The notes beneath the pieces were generated by a model. That model was not told the origin of the DNA. It saw nothing but the letters and a program-made list of their open reading frames with translations, and searched no databases. Positions 20,979 to 31,322 of a stretch of DNA of 64,000 nt are shown here, in pieces; the first letter of the stretch is position 1, and the number at the start of each line of letters is the position of its first letter. The position numbers and the translations under genes are program-made. The stretch is taken from the NCBI GenBank assembly GCA_029204225.1, contig CM055096.1, positions 77,766,792 through 77,830,791 on the forward strand, read 5' to 3'. The DNA is from Diphasiastrum complanatum (lineage: Eukaryota > Streptophyta > Lycopodiopsida > Lycopodiales > Lycopodiaceae).

Positions 20979-21495
20979 TAAACCGTCCTCCAGGACTCCC
21001 AATTGAGATAGAGCTTCCTAGAACATCAAAGGGAGGATTGCAGTAGACGAAACCGTCCCAACCAAACCTAGACCATCCGATCTAGCCCCCGAGCAATCCA
21101 GGAGAAAGGCAAGCCACAGGAAGAGCGCTTCACAGACTGACAGCATTACGGCCGCAGACTCTTCCATGATCCTCATAGACACTGGTGAGGGTATATCTAG
21201 AGATATAGCCAACCCCACCTACCCATGCACTGAATCCACATGGAAGTACTCTAACTGATCATGCCAAACCCCCATGCATGTCCACTGCATGTAGGTACCC
21301 CTAATTCATAATAGCAAAGACCCATGCATAGACACAGTGCATGTACATCCTATCCCATACTAGGATGCAACACACATGCCTATACCGCATGCAGGCATAG
21401 CCTAAGGTCCTACTTAGCTATTACCCAAATTAGGCTTGGCCCCTACATCTAAGGTAGCTCCCTAATGGTACAAACCCCCCATTAGGGCCGTAACA
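20979..21495 (-). repeat. 5' LTR of chromovirus E
   Basis: This is the 517-bp partner of 15319-15835 with TAAACCGTCC and GCCGTAACA ends on the + strand. Scattered transitions separate the copies. Confidence 0.9.
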
Positions 21496-21807
21496 ATCGG
21501 TCCCTATCTTGGGTACACTAGACATTCTCACGTGCTATCTGTAGCATTTCATATTAGAAATTCGCTACCTTCTGAAACGAGTCTCTACCGAAATGAGTGA
21601 TATAGGTTCAAAACTATACATAAATACAAATGGGCTATAACTGGTAGCCAAATGCTTACTATAACTTAATCTCCCTCAAGGATAACTTCCTCTCTGAGGA
21701 GATTGCAATAAAAATGTAGATATCATCTGATCTTTTGATCATGTAGGTAATCCTTCTCAAAAATATAACTAGAATCTGAACTATGATTCGTCAATCTCAT
21801 TCTGAAC
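21496..21807 (-). pseudogene. Chromovirus D integrase remnant, right half
   Basis: The segment aligns base by base with 16330-16640 of element E, for example at CTATGATTCGTCAATC and TTCTGAAACGAGTCTC, so it is the integrase core of the same lineage in degenerate form. It is the continuation of element D across the E insertion. It stops at the start of repeat H (21808). Confidence 0.7.
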
Positions 21808-23071
21808 TGTCACACAAATATTTCTTGCTCTGTCCATCCCTCTCTCATGTCTTCTTTTCTACTTTTCTAAACTCACTCTCTTCATAAGGATACTCATGTT
21901 GAAAACTCTCTCTCATGAAGAACGTGTCTCCTGCTCATGTTATGTTTTTAATTCTCCTCTTCCCCACTTCTTTATAGGAGTTTCATTTCTTTCCTAAACT
22001 TCATGTGAAGTTTTGTCGGAACTTTTATGTGGTATTTTTCCATTTCCAAATGTCTTATCCAATAGCTCCAAACTTTTGAACTTCAACTTTAGAACTTATC
22101 CGTTAGCCGGATTTTGATTGCAAAGTCAACTCTTTCATGTTGAAGGTGAAGTGTTCACTATTTTTTCATTAGACAATATTCTCTTTCCAAAATTGGTTGG
22201 AGGCACTTTATTGTTGGTATATTCCATCCCCCCTTTTTTACATGTGGCATCTTTTAATGTGAGTGAGGGGAATCTCATATAAAGAACCTTCCCTCATTGG
22301 ATTCTGTCAAAGGTATCTTTTCCACCTATATTCATCTCCATGTTTCCTGGCCTTATTCCATGCTTTTAATGACATTCCCATATGCCCTTTTGTTTTTTCC
22401 CATAGGCCTTGCCTCTATTCTGTCGGTGGAATATGCGTGATGTCATCATGATTTCTCTGAAATTCCCCGTGTCTTTTCATTTTCAACGTACTTCATGGGC
22501 TTGTGAAGGGTGGTAGCCATTTTTGACACACCTAATAACTCCCCAACATTTTTATAGATTAAGCACATAGACCGGTTCCTCTTCAAATTAGACCTTTTCT
22601 CCCATAATTATCGAGCATATTTTTTTAACCCAATAAAATGCCATATTTTTTGGTTTTGAGAATTGGGGGTTTTACTTGTCGTCTAGGTAGAATCTTGAAA
22701 AATTTTGACGGTCACTGTCCAAATTTCCTATGTGCATATTGTGTTGGTGACGGATTTTGGTAGAAAATAACCTGCTTGAAACACCTTGCTGATGGTTCTA
22801 CTCATATTGTTGGTCCTATTCCCATTTCCAATGTATTTGAACTTTTCGATAGTGGTGCTATTGTTCTCGCAATGCCCTGTGGCTGAGATTTTCCTAGTCG
22901 GCAGGTGGGATCAAATTGCACTGTGGTTTTTATTAACTGATGCCCCAAACTGTAAATATAGTACATACAATAATGTACAATAATCGGCCATAGTAGCCAG
23001 ATTTTATCATGAAAATTTTAAAAATTGTCATAATTTAAGTCCGATTATTTATGATAAAAAATCGGCTAACA
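21808..23071. repeat. Long direct repeat H, left copy
   Basis: This 1.26-kb segment matches 31323-32672 in the same orientation. It begins TGTCACACAAATA and ends TCGGCTAACA, so it has TGT...ACA termini like an LTR. The right copy has about 90 extra bases near its 3' part (about 32460-32550). I find no primer site or polypurine tract beside either copy and no matching target duplication, so calling it an LTR pair is only a suggestion. No ORF resembles a known protein. Confidence 0.7.
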
Positions 23072-23814
23072 TGGTGATATCCACTGGGGGGTGTGGTCCC
23101 CACACCAGGACCTAGAGTCTTTGGTCGTATGCTTGCAGTAAGCTTTTATTTGGATATTCAGCAACAATCTCCAAGTGGCTTTTTCAGCATCTGTACCACG
23201 ACCGATCAGCTTTTGGATTTGATTTGTTCTTTGAAATCCCTGCATTTAAACCCACCAGCGATCCTAATTGGCTTTATGCACCCACTCCTAGCAATTTTAA
23301 AAGACATGCCCACTATCAGACCCATGCATAAGGTGGAATGCATATGCAATTTAGGAGTGTATTGTCTAAGAGCATGGATGCATTCTCTCATAATTGTGTC
23401 TAAGGTGTCGATTGTTGTGAATGCATTTGGTAGACTTTTCTGTTTCCGATAACTTTGACTTCCTAACTTCTTATTTACACAAAACAACTTCCTAGAAGTT
23501 GTTTGATCAGATTTTTCTGTTTTTTTTAGAGATTGAACTACTTTGAAGATTTCTAATTCTACTCAACCTCTAGAACAACTCCACTCTTTTTTTCTTTTTT
23601 TTTCAAAAGATTATAGACTTAATCCAAGACGCCTATTCTAAGTTGATCAAGAAAAACTTCGAACATCGCGGAGATGTGATATATCCAAAGGTAACTCTAA
23701 CTAATGCATTCAGAACAATTTTTTTTTTTCAAAGTGACGATCTATCCAAAATACTACTATGAAACTCTCCTGGTGTCCAATAGATTCTTACCCAATTCTC
23801 ACTCTTTATATATG

Positions 23815-23845
<31 letters not shown>

Positions 23846-23913
23846 ATATGTATGTATGTATATATATATATGTATGTATGTATATATATACACACATTTT
23901 CAAATGTCCATTG
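23072..23913. other. Unassigned noncoding, with TA/TATG microsatellite
   Basis: No gene is recognised. A (TA)n/(TATG)n microsatellite with a few CA units occupies about 23810-23895. Confidence 0.5.
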
Positions 23914-24990
23914 CTACTCGTAAGCTTGTCTGCAAACTTGTGTCCTGGCTAGAGCCTTTTTGATCCTTCCATAGACTGGTGCTTTGTTGTCGTTGATAAA
24001 CATAGGATCAGCTCCTTCCAAGAATTGATGTTGGAACATCTCATTCAATGTTTTATGCTCCTTGGCTGATCTATCCCTGACCTTGAGATAAAGTACTAAA
24101 TCAAATCCTTCTTCTAGAGGCTCATTGGGGTTACACCATCTTTGTCTTATCTGCAAATTGGTGGGTCAATTGGACGTCCCCCATGGTAATAATAACCACT
24201 CGCACCTAGTCTGATGATGTCTTCTTTATGATTTCATGTAGTAATGGCAAACTTCTGAAGGGTATCAAAGGTCATTCCATATGTGTCGAAGGATCTTGAT
24301 ATTATTGCCACTGTGTTCTTTGTCGATGGCTTGTAGAAGGCCGTAATTCATAGTCTTAATAATTGAGAGGGAACTCCATGGCTGGTATAAAGAAGAAGTA
24401 GGAGTCCAGATCTTCAAAACATGCTTTCTCTGTAATTAGTTCTCTCATTTTTGGAGGATAATTTGGAATATGCCCTTTGGCTATCCTCAATTGTTCTCTT
24501 TCTCGGCTCTGTTGTGACTGGTACTCATCTAGTTGCCTAGCCAATAAGTGATTATTATACTTTGTTGAAGTGGCTTCTGCAGTTAGTCAGGCTATGGTTT
24601 CCTTCTAGCTTTTGATATGCGTGAGATGTCGTGTTTGCTGTATTTCATTTTCTTCTTTGAAGCTTCGACATCTCTTTTTCCATCTGTCCGTCGCTTTTTC
24701 TAAGTTGTAGATCTCATTACTTTGACGGATATTGAGATTTTTCGCATTTTTGTTCAAGTTGTGAATTTTTTGGGCGTGCCATTCCTGTTCTTTGAAAAGT
24801 ATTACAGCCATTGCCTCATTCGATTTCTTAGGTTCTTGATTAACAGACGCCTTATCTCCTCTAGTTGTCATGTCTTGGTGAACAAGATACCTCGTGTTGT
24901 TTTGGAAGTTGGTTGGGACAATGTAGTGGTGTTAAAAACATGTATATTATTTTCCAATTCAATTCTTTCTTTTGTGACTCACGGTAATCT
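23914..24990 (-). pseudogene. Extra ORF 2 of gypsy derivative, coiled-coil-like
   Basis: The - strand carries a run of coding-like sequence broken by a few stops: 24871-24605 (K-A-T-D-R-W-K-K-R-C-R-S-F-K-E-E-N), 24544-24356 (L-A-R-Q-L-D-E-Y-Q-S-Q-Q-S-R-E-R-E-Q-L) and on to 23914. It is rich in Glu, Lys, Gln and Arg with heptad-like spacing, suggesting coiled coil, then a Pro/aromatic segment (F-F-F-I-P-A-M-E-F-P). The frame is open upstream of the first ATG. I do not recognise the family. It lies downstream of gag and the integrase remnant on the same strand, the position of additional ORFs in some plant gypsy elements. Confidence 0.5.
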
Positions 24991-25900
24991 TGGTCGAGCT
25001 GAAACTAAAGAAATACCAGAAACTTGAAGGTGAAAAATTCGAAAAGTTGAAAAATCATGAAAACTCAAAAAATGAACTCGAAAATTTTTCGGCAAAACTT
25101 GAAAAATTTAGAACGACTAGAAAAAAATCTCGAAACGTCTCGAAAATCCAGAGACTCTTGAAAAATTCGGAACGACTTGAAAAAAATCCAAGAGACTCGA
25201 AAAACTCAAAATTTTTTCGAAAAACTCATAAAATTCGAGGGACGCGAAAAATAGAGAAACTTGAAAAACTGAGGAGCCTCAAAAAAAATTGCTAATAGTC
25301 TCCAAAAGTCTAAAAACTCGAACATTTCGAAAAAAATTGCAAAAATTGTGAAAATCTCGAAAATGTTTGAAAACTGAAAAAAATTAGCGAAAAACTCGAA
25401 AATGTCTGAAAACTCAAAAAAATTTGCGAAAATTACGAAAAACTCAAAAATGTCTGAAGACTCGAAAAATTCGCAAAAATTGCGAAAACTTCGAAAATCT
25501 GGAAAACCAAAAAACTCGATAAAGTCGAAAAAATTGTTAAAATTTCGAAAATCTCCAAAAATTCGAGAATCTTAAAAGCTCGAAAATCTCACGAAATTTT
25601 GCAAAAATCTCAAAAAATTCACGAAAATTGCAAAAATGATTCGAGAGTAAATTTTGAAAATACTCGAGAAAATTTATGAAAATGGCAAAAAATCTCGAAA
25701 AAGTGCGAATAGACTCGAAAAAGTAAAAAAACTCAAAGATCACGAATTTTTTTTAAAATTCCCGAAAATTGTGAAAACTCGAAAAATTTGTGAAAATTGC
25801 GAAAAATTTTGAAAACTTCGAGAGACTGAAGTTTGAAAATAGTTAAAATATTTGCGAAAATTGCAAAAAATTCTAAGAACTCAAAAATTTATAAATAACT
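24985..25900. repeat. CGAAAA-rich degenerate array
   Basis: About 0.9 kb is built almost wholly from variants of CTCGAAAAA, GCGAAAATT and CTTGAAAAA. There is no fixed long unit, yet the spacing of CGAAAA cores (about 8-18 bp) persists throughout. It lies between extra ORF 1 and extra ORF 2 of the gypsy derivative. The open frames inside it are low-complexity artefacts. Confidence 0.85.
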
Positions 25901-26059
25901 ATAAATTCAACGGATGCAATTTTTTTCTTTTTAGATTGGCAGTAGGTAGTTGGCTAGCTGGGTGTGCATATCCCAAGTCAGTTGCTTACTCCAATATTAC
26001 CCACCAAAGAAATTTGTCATTAATGGTCTCATTCTCCTAGGCACACTTCGTTTTGCGGG

Positions 26060-26416
26060 GTTATAATACATATATATAGTTTTACTTACTGGTACTACTG
26101 TGGCCACGTCATCCAGGATGTTTTCATCGATGATATTCACATCCATAAATGGACTCCCTATTTCATAGTGAGACCTACATCCTTCCTCATATTCACAATC
26201 TATGTATATTTTTTGGACTAATTTTTGTTCATATAAGAATTTTAAAAATGAAAGTTCGTCTTTGTTATCCCATTTTCAGAACTGCTTGGAATAGAATGTA
26301 CAATCCAAACTAGTATCATCCCATACAAAGCTATACATGTTGGAGTTTATAGTCTCTGAGAGTAGTTGGAGCAATTCTTGTTCCCAAACTTTGAAGTCCA
26401 TACTTTCAATAGCCAT
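26060..26416 (-). pseudogene. Extra ORF 1 of gypsy derivative
   Basis: On the - strand an ATG at 26416 opens about 118 codons with one in-frame TGA (near 26280). It starts M-A-I-E-S-M-D-F-K-V-W-E-Q-E and contains an acidic, aromatic-rich stretch (I-D-C-E-Y-E-E-G-C, then F-M-D-V-N-I-I-D-E). It ends near a GTAAGT sequence that could be a splice donor toward ORF 2. I do not recognise the family. Its strand and place after the integrase remnant suggest it belongs to the gypsy element. Confidence 0.45.
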
Positions 26417-26731
26417 GGTAAAAGTTCAAGCATTCTGCAAAAGAAAAAAAAAAGAAATTGCTATAATACCCTGTACATCGTACAACTCTCCTTATACATA
26501 GTATTGACTTTATCAATATTTACACGAGTTTTGAATGAGCCTCCTCCTATTTCAGCTAACTTAGTTGTATTGTTGTCATACAACTTTTTGATCTTGATTT
26601 TTGAGGCATTAGTTCGTGCCTAGTATCATAATACAAGACTAGCTGGCCTTGGCTTAACTTGTAATTAGGAATTTTTCTGTCATGCATTGTTTTCATAATT
26701 TTTTTGTGGGTCTCTTGATGTACTAAGGAGG

Positions 26732-27052
26732 TCAATCATTTCTCGTCCAACTCTTGTAAGATATCGATACGCTGTTGGATGGACTCTTTCCTACCAGATT
26801 GTGAGACATAGCTAGTCTCAGGGATGGTAATTCTATTTCAATAGGCAGGATACATTCTTGTCCATATACCGAGAAAAAGGGAGTGTGATTTGTACTAGTT
26901 TTGTAGGTCACACTGTAGGCCCACAAAGCAGCATAGAGTTTTATATCCCAGTCCCTTTGTCCTATTTTCTTACAATACATACAAACCATATTTGGACAGT
27001 TTCTATTGAGGTGATTGCTTTGACAATGTCGACATACTAACAGTGGGAGCAT
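26732..27052 (-). pseudogene. In-frame Gag zinc knuckle / integrase tail fusion
   Basis: One open frame reads a nucleocapsid knuckle (C-R-H-C-Q-S-N-H-L-N-R-N-C), starts a second (C-M-Y-C-K-K-I-G) and passes without interruption into the gypsy integrase C-terminal region (W-D-I-K-L-Y-A-A-L-W-A-Y, T-P-F-F-S-V-Y-G-Q-E, L-P-I-E-I-E-L-P-S). Protease, RT, RNase H and the integrase catalytic core are missing between them. The deletion kept the reading frame. The first knuckle has three residues between the second Cys and His where four are usual. Confidence 0.85.
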
Positions 27053-27168
27053 TTATGTATTACACCTTTGTCCAATCACATTCTGTTGTCACTTAAGAAA
27101 ATTCACGTCCGAAGCTAGGGTAGATATATTTTCATTCATCACGTCCATGTACCCTTTCAACATGGCTT

Positions 27169-28230
27169 TTACATCGTCAATCTTTGAGTTAGATCCAGTG
27201 CTCTCATATCCCCTCTCCACAAGTACATTTCTAGCGGTTGTTGCTTGGATTTGCATTCCCTCTGAGTTCCTTGGTTTCTACAAGGATTATTTATACTTTG
27301 AACTAGTTGGTATGGTTCTACAGTCTGTATTGGCACATAGGTATTATAAGAGTTTCTTCCTGGAATTGGGTTTTCTTCCCACATATCGCTCTTAAGGTTC
27401 AAACTAATTATAGCTTGTGATATTTTAGATGCTTGGGCAATAGCTATCTGTGCATCTTTTGCTACTATCGCTTTTGCTACTGCTTCATCTATTGATTGGG
27501 GATTGCTCTGTCTTACTATCAACTGTAGGTCAATCCTCAATCCTCGCAGGAAGAAAGTCAGTAGTAATTGCGGTGGTAGTGCTACAGTGGCTCCTACTTG
27601 CCTCGAAAGTTCAGTCAATCTTCTCAAATATTGTCTAACTTCCTCTCCCTCTCCTTGTTGAAGGGATGTCAAAGTGAACAACAAACCATCAGTAGTTTTA
27701 CGTGGGGCAAATTCAGTTAGGAATAATCTGTAAAAGGTCTCTATATCTTCGATGGATTCTCTGGGTAGACTGTAGTACCATTTCCTTGCAGTTCCTGTCA
27801 AGGTAATGGTAAAGTACATCATAATATGGTGTGGATTTGTTATGCGGTTTATCGGACAAGTGGTCCAAAATGCATTGATGTGATTTTCAGCACTCTCGTA
27901 AGGGGCTCCATGAAACTCAGGAGGTGTGCTTCTCAACTTTGGTAGGGGTTCTATATCAGCAAGAATTACTAGAGGCTCAGTAACTCGAGCAGCCATTGTT
28001 TCCGGTTGTGAATACTCAAGGGTTTGAAATAGGATATCAGTTATTTGAAGTATGTCCCTTTCTGAAGTGATCTCGCGGTACTTAAGTTGTTCCTTTGGAC
28101 TAGGCAGTGTTTTAGTTTCTGATAGACTTTCACTACAAGTACTCTTTTGGGATCGAGACAACGTCTTAGATATGCTTCTGGTAGTAATTGAGGTTCTGCT
28201 TCTGAGAAAATATTTTGGTGAGACTGTCAC
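27169..28230 (-). CDS. Ty3/gypsy Gag (capsid), 353-codon ORF
   Basis: This long uninterrupted ORF is a Ty3/gypsy Gag. The N-terminus is basic and Ser-rich. The capsid follows with P-P-E-F-H-G and the alpha-helical retrotrans_gag signature: A-R-K-W-Y-Y-S-L-P, F-Y-R-L-F-L-T-E-F-A, L-Q-Q-G-E-G-E-E-V-R-Q-Y-L-R-R, then F-L-R-G-L-R. Residues about 85-270 form this domain. The ORF stops at 27169, before the zinc knuckles, which appear in another frame at 27052. LTR F lies just upstream (28489-29020). Gag alone could assemble particles if expressed; no enzyme domains survive downstream. Confidence 0.85.
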   Translation of the reverse strand: MTVSPKYFLRSRTSITTRSISKTLSRSQKSTCSESLSETKTLPSPKEQLKYREITSERDILQITDILFQTLEYSQPETMAARVTEPLVILADIEPLPKLRSTPPEFHGAPYESAENHINAFWTTCPINRITNPHHIMMYFTITLTGTARKWYYSLPRESIEDIETFYRLFLTEFAPRKTTDGLLFTLTSLQQGEGEEVRQYLRRLTELSRQVGATVALPPQLLLTFFLRGLRIDLQLIVRQSNPQSIDEAVAKAIVAKDAQIAIAQASKISQAIISLNLKSDMWEENPIPGRNSYNTYVPIQTVEPYQLVQSINNPCRNQGTQRECKSKQQPLEMYLWRGDMRALDLTQRLTM

Positions 28231-28488
28231 TTCTCAATCCGTTGTCACAATGGAGGACCTATGTTGGTGGTTCTGTAAAAGTCCAATGATCATTTATCAT
28301 GAAGGGTTCTATTCAAACCTTACAATACTGGAGCCTCATGGATAAAGAGCATTTCACACACTGTAAATAGTCACAAGAGTCGACTACAGTTGAAGTATGG
28401 GTAGTCAAGTTCAGGTAATAAAGACATACTTATCTTGAGTTCATATCAAAAGGTTACATCCAACAAAGTTTCATGTCAAGTTCACCAA

Positions 28489-29020
28489 TGTTAGGGATTT
28501 TTCCGACAGGGGATTGGTCCAGCCAGAAAGCCCCAGTGAGTAAAAGGGCCCACACTGCCCTTACACGAGTGACTAGGGTCTATTACCGCTTCCAACCCTG
28601 GGGGTCATCCTAATCACCCCGTACTCCCCAATCAATGAGAGTTTTCCAGGCTCTCAAAAGTATGATTGCAAGGAGATCGACCATTGAGTCCTCCAAGTTC
28701 TTCGCGTCATTCTATGAGGTCGGTAGAATATAAAACACCTTTGAACCTAGTACTGACTGAACCTTTAGACATGACATATAATGATTCAGAAGAGTACTAA
28801 AATGGTTACTTCTCTTGTTCGTTCGTAATCGAGGATAGGTAAAATAAATGGTTCACGAGATCTAAGAATCTCCCCTAGACGTTCAGCACCAAGGATTGAC
28901 ACAATCCGTTGAATGTAAGCAATTTTCTGCCCAATAAGTATTGTAATACTCAAGTATGGTGATTGTGCATAGGGAATATTTCAACCAAGTGGTAAAATTG
29001 GTCTAAACATCTCATAGACA
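28489..29020 (-). repeat. LTR F, right copy, complete
   Basis: On the - strand it runs from TGTCTATGAGATG to CCCTAACA (532 bp) with TGT...ACA ends. A polypurine-like TTCAAGAGGGAGAT lies directly upstream (29021-29034), marking it as 3' LTR of the X-containing element. Downstream, TTGGTGAACTTGACATG could serve as a primer site for the gag element, although it is not an iMet match. It may therefore be shared by two head-to-tail elements. Confidence 0.7.
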
Positions 29021-31322
29021 ATCTCCCTCTTGAATAAGGGTCCCGTTCGTCACACAAGATATTTCTGCTTTGGTTTGTGCTATGCTATCTATTTCTTCTT
29101 TTTACTGCATCTTATGTTCATCAAACATCATTTACTCAAAAGATGTTATGGCACGCTTGGTCGTGAGTAGAATGTTTTTTCCATTTCCGGCAAATTTTCA
29201 CCCTTTAGAATTTGTTTCATCATAATAGGTGAATACTTGTTAACGAGCATGCAGTAAAAGGGCTTTGAGATATTCCTGATCATTTCATATAGTTACACTT
29301 TGTGAAATGTCTATGTATAGGATGAGATCAATCATTTCGCTCTCGTATTTTCCAACAAGGGTGTGATTGAATAACAAAAAAAACATAAAAACAAAAAGGA
29401 GAAGATGTTACTTGTATATTCCGACAAGTATCATCGAGTCCGCCTAATCAAACAACTTAGTTGTGCATGTATATACAAAACATTACAGTTTACAGGTTTT
29501 ACATTTTTTTGATCGACATTATGTATTATGCACTTCCTTCAAAACAGTTCATAATATTTACAAACAGCCTTTTCATCTAAGCAAGATACACAACAATCCA
29601 CACTTGTAGATATAGATATCCATCCAAGTTTCAGTATATCAGAACTAAACATACAATCTGTAAAAAAGTTTTCCTTATCAAAGATGTAGAGCATACTGTA
29701 TATATTTCACAACTATTCAGCATAACGTTTATCCATCTTTAGAAATAACACATACTAGATTTCCTGTTGTTGTTTCTCTTTTATGTTTTGTATTTTTCTT
29801 TTCTTTTCTTAAAATAAGAAAAATTTTCTCTTCGTAAAAACATCTAAACTTTTAAGAAATAAAAATGTTTGCTCTTGATAAAACGAAAGAGACTATACAT
29901 ATTGATAATCAGATTGCATGTACATTAATTCACACAATACTGGAAAGTATAGAAGTGAAGTACTTACATCAGAGTGTTGAGTCACCGACTGCTTGAATAG
30001 GGAAATCTCAGTCACGGGTTGTGGTTGTAGAGCTGCTATCACTCAGGAGTACGGATAATAGTTCAAAGATAAGTGGTAGAATTTTATATGGAACTGCATC
30101 ATGGCTTGGTGCTGGGCCATAAGCAGGCAGCAAGCCTATATAGCCATTGTAAGTAGGAGGTGTGATTTAGTACCCTGATAAGTCCAGCTGCAGCGAGGCA
30201 ACTCTTCTTTGCTTCTGACTCAGTTAGCCACAACACTCAGCTTTAATGATTTTGAGGCAATGATGATTCTTTTGACAACATTGGAGATAGCGGTGGTCTG
30301 AGTTCCAGAGTGGGTAGTCTTGGTATCTTAGAATTAATCCACCACAACAGACCTTAGAAAGCAGTTCTCAATCTGTTAGTTAGAGTCCAGCACTCAACCA
30401 TGTTGAAGGAACTCAAGTAACATATACTCAGAAAGTTCTGTCAGAATTAAACATCGATGGAGCTCTGAACTATACTCATCATCCTCAACCAGCGCCCAAA
30501 TAGCATGCATGAGAAACTTTCAACAGTGATGGTGCACTGGAGGTGTCTTTTACTTTGGTTGCAGGTCTGCGATGGTGCTAGATGAAGTAACAAAGATTGT
30601 AGCAGAGAATTTTCTTTTTGATGCTAGAATAAGCATACATGTGCAGCGCTCTCTGTTCAGCAGTTAAACATCAAAATTCCGTTCTTGATCAGATGTAGGT
30701 AGGGAGAATTGCTTTTCCGTCTTTTCAGTGGCAATTAATTGGAAACACATGATGGAGACCCGCCTGCTCACGGACCTCCATCGCTAGAAAGTGTGGATAA
30801 GTTTATTCATTCATGCATAGATTGGCCCTGGATCAGCGCTCTTTCTGCTATCCTCCATACTCTCGATCAGTATCCGTACGTGTTGAGTAGCTGCTATCTG
30901 ACTTGATGATGGTTAGTGAGTGAAATACGATAGTGACCTCCACGATCCAAATAGTTATGATAGCCATGGTCTCACTTCTTCATGATTAGCATTTAGAGCA
31001 GTGAAGACCTCCACTTTTGCAGCAGCGATGGTCTAGCTCTCATTTTCTGCTTCTGATGAAGCAAGGAAGAAGGAAAAAACAGACCTCACTCCTTTGTCTC
31101 CTTTGAACTATGGATAAAGGTACTCCATACTGTTCTATCCTCACTTTTAGAATCTGATTCTAGTTAGTTTTCTGAGGCAGGTCTTCACTCTGTATGATCC
31201 TCTCAAACTGGCTTCTTGCAACAAGGTGATGCAATGTAATGGCACTTTCCTGTGTTCTCACAGAGTTTTACTCTCACAGTAGCTTCATACAACAAGTTCC
31301 TACTGAAAAGTGTAGAACATAC
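29021..31322 (-). repeat. Repeat X, right copy (inverted relative to left)
   Basis: 29808-31322 is the reverse complement of 12609-14158 plus 1602-1821, without the 10.8-kb element A. 29035-29807 has no counterpart on the left. The region is noncoding and ends at a purine tract next to LTR F. It contains the empty target site of element A at 31115-31119. Confidence 0.75.

Larger units (their letters stand above)
15319..21495 (-). mobile_element. Chromovirus E (Ty3/gypsy), paired LTRs, nested in D
   Basis: Two 517-bp LTRs (15319-15835 and 20979-21495) with about 20 visible mismatches flank 5.1 kb. A purine tract (AATAAGGGGGGAGG on the - strand) lies next to the left LTR, and an iMet primer site lies next to the right LTR, so it is on the - strand. 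Only the integrase C-terminus and chromodomain remain readable; the rest of pol is heavily mutated and gag is not recognised. Flanking D sequence resumes at 21496 and aligns with the homologous part of E's own integrase, showing insertion into a related element. Confidence 0.85.

Noticed and set aside
23704-23952. Tyr/Ile-rich ORF
   Set aside because: It is a translation of the TA/TATG microsatellite.
24990-25743. Lys/Glu- and Phe-rich open frames in the CGAAAA array
   Set aside because: They are direct translations of a low-complexity repeat on either strand and have no conserved domain.
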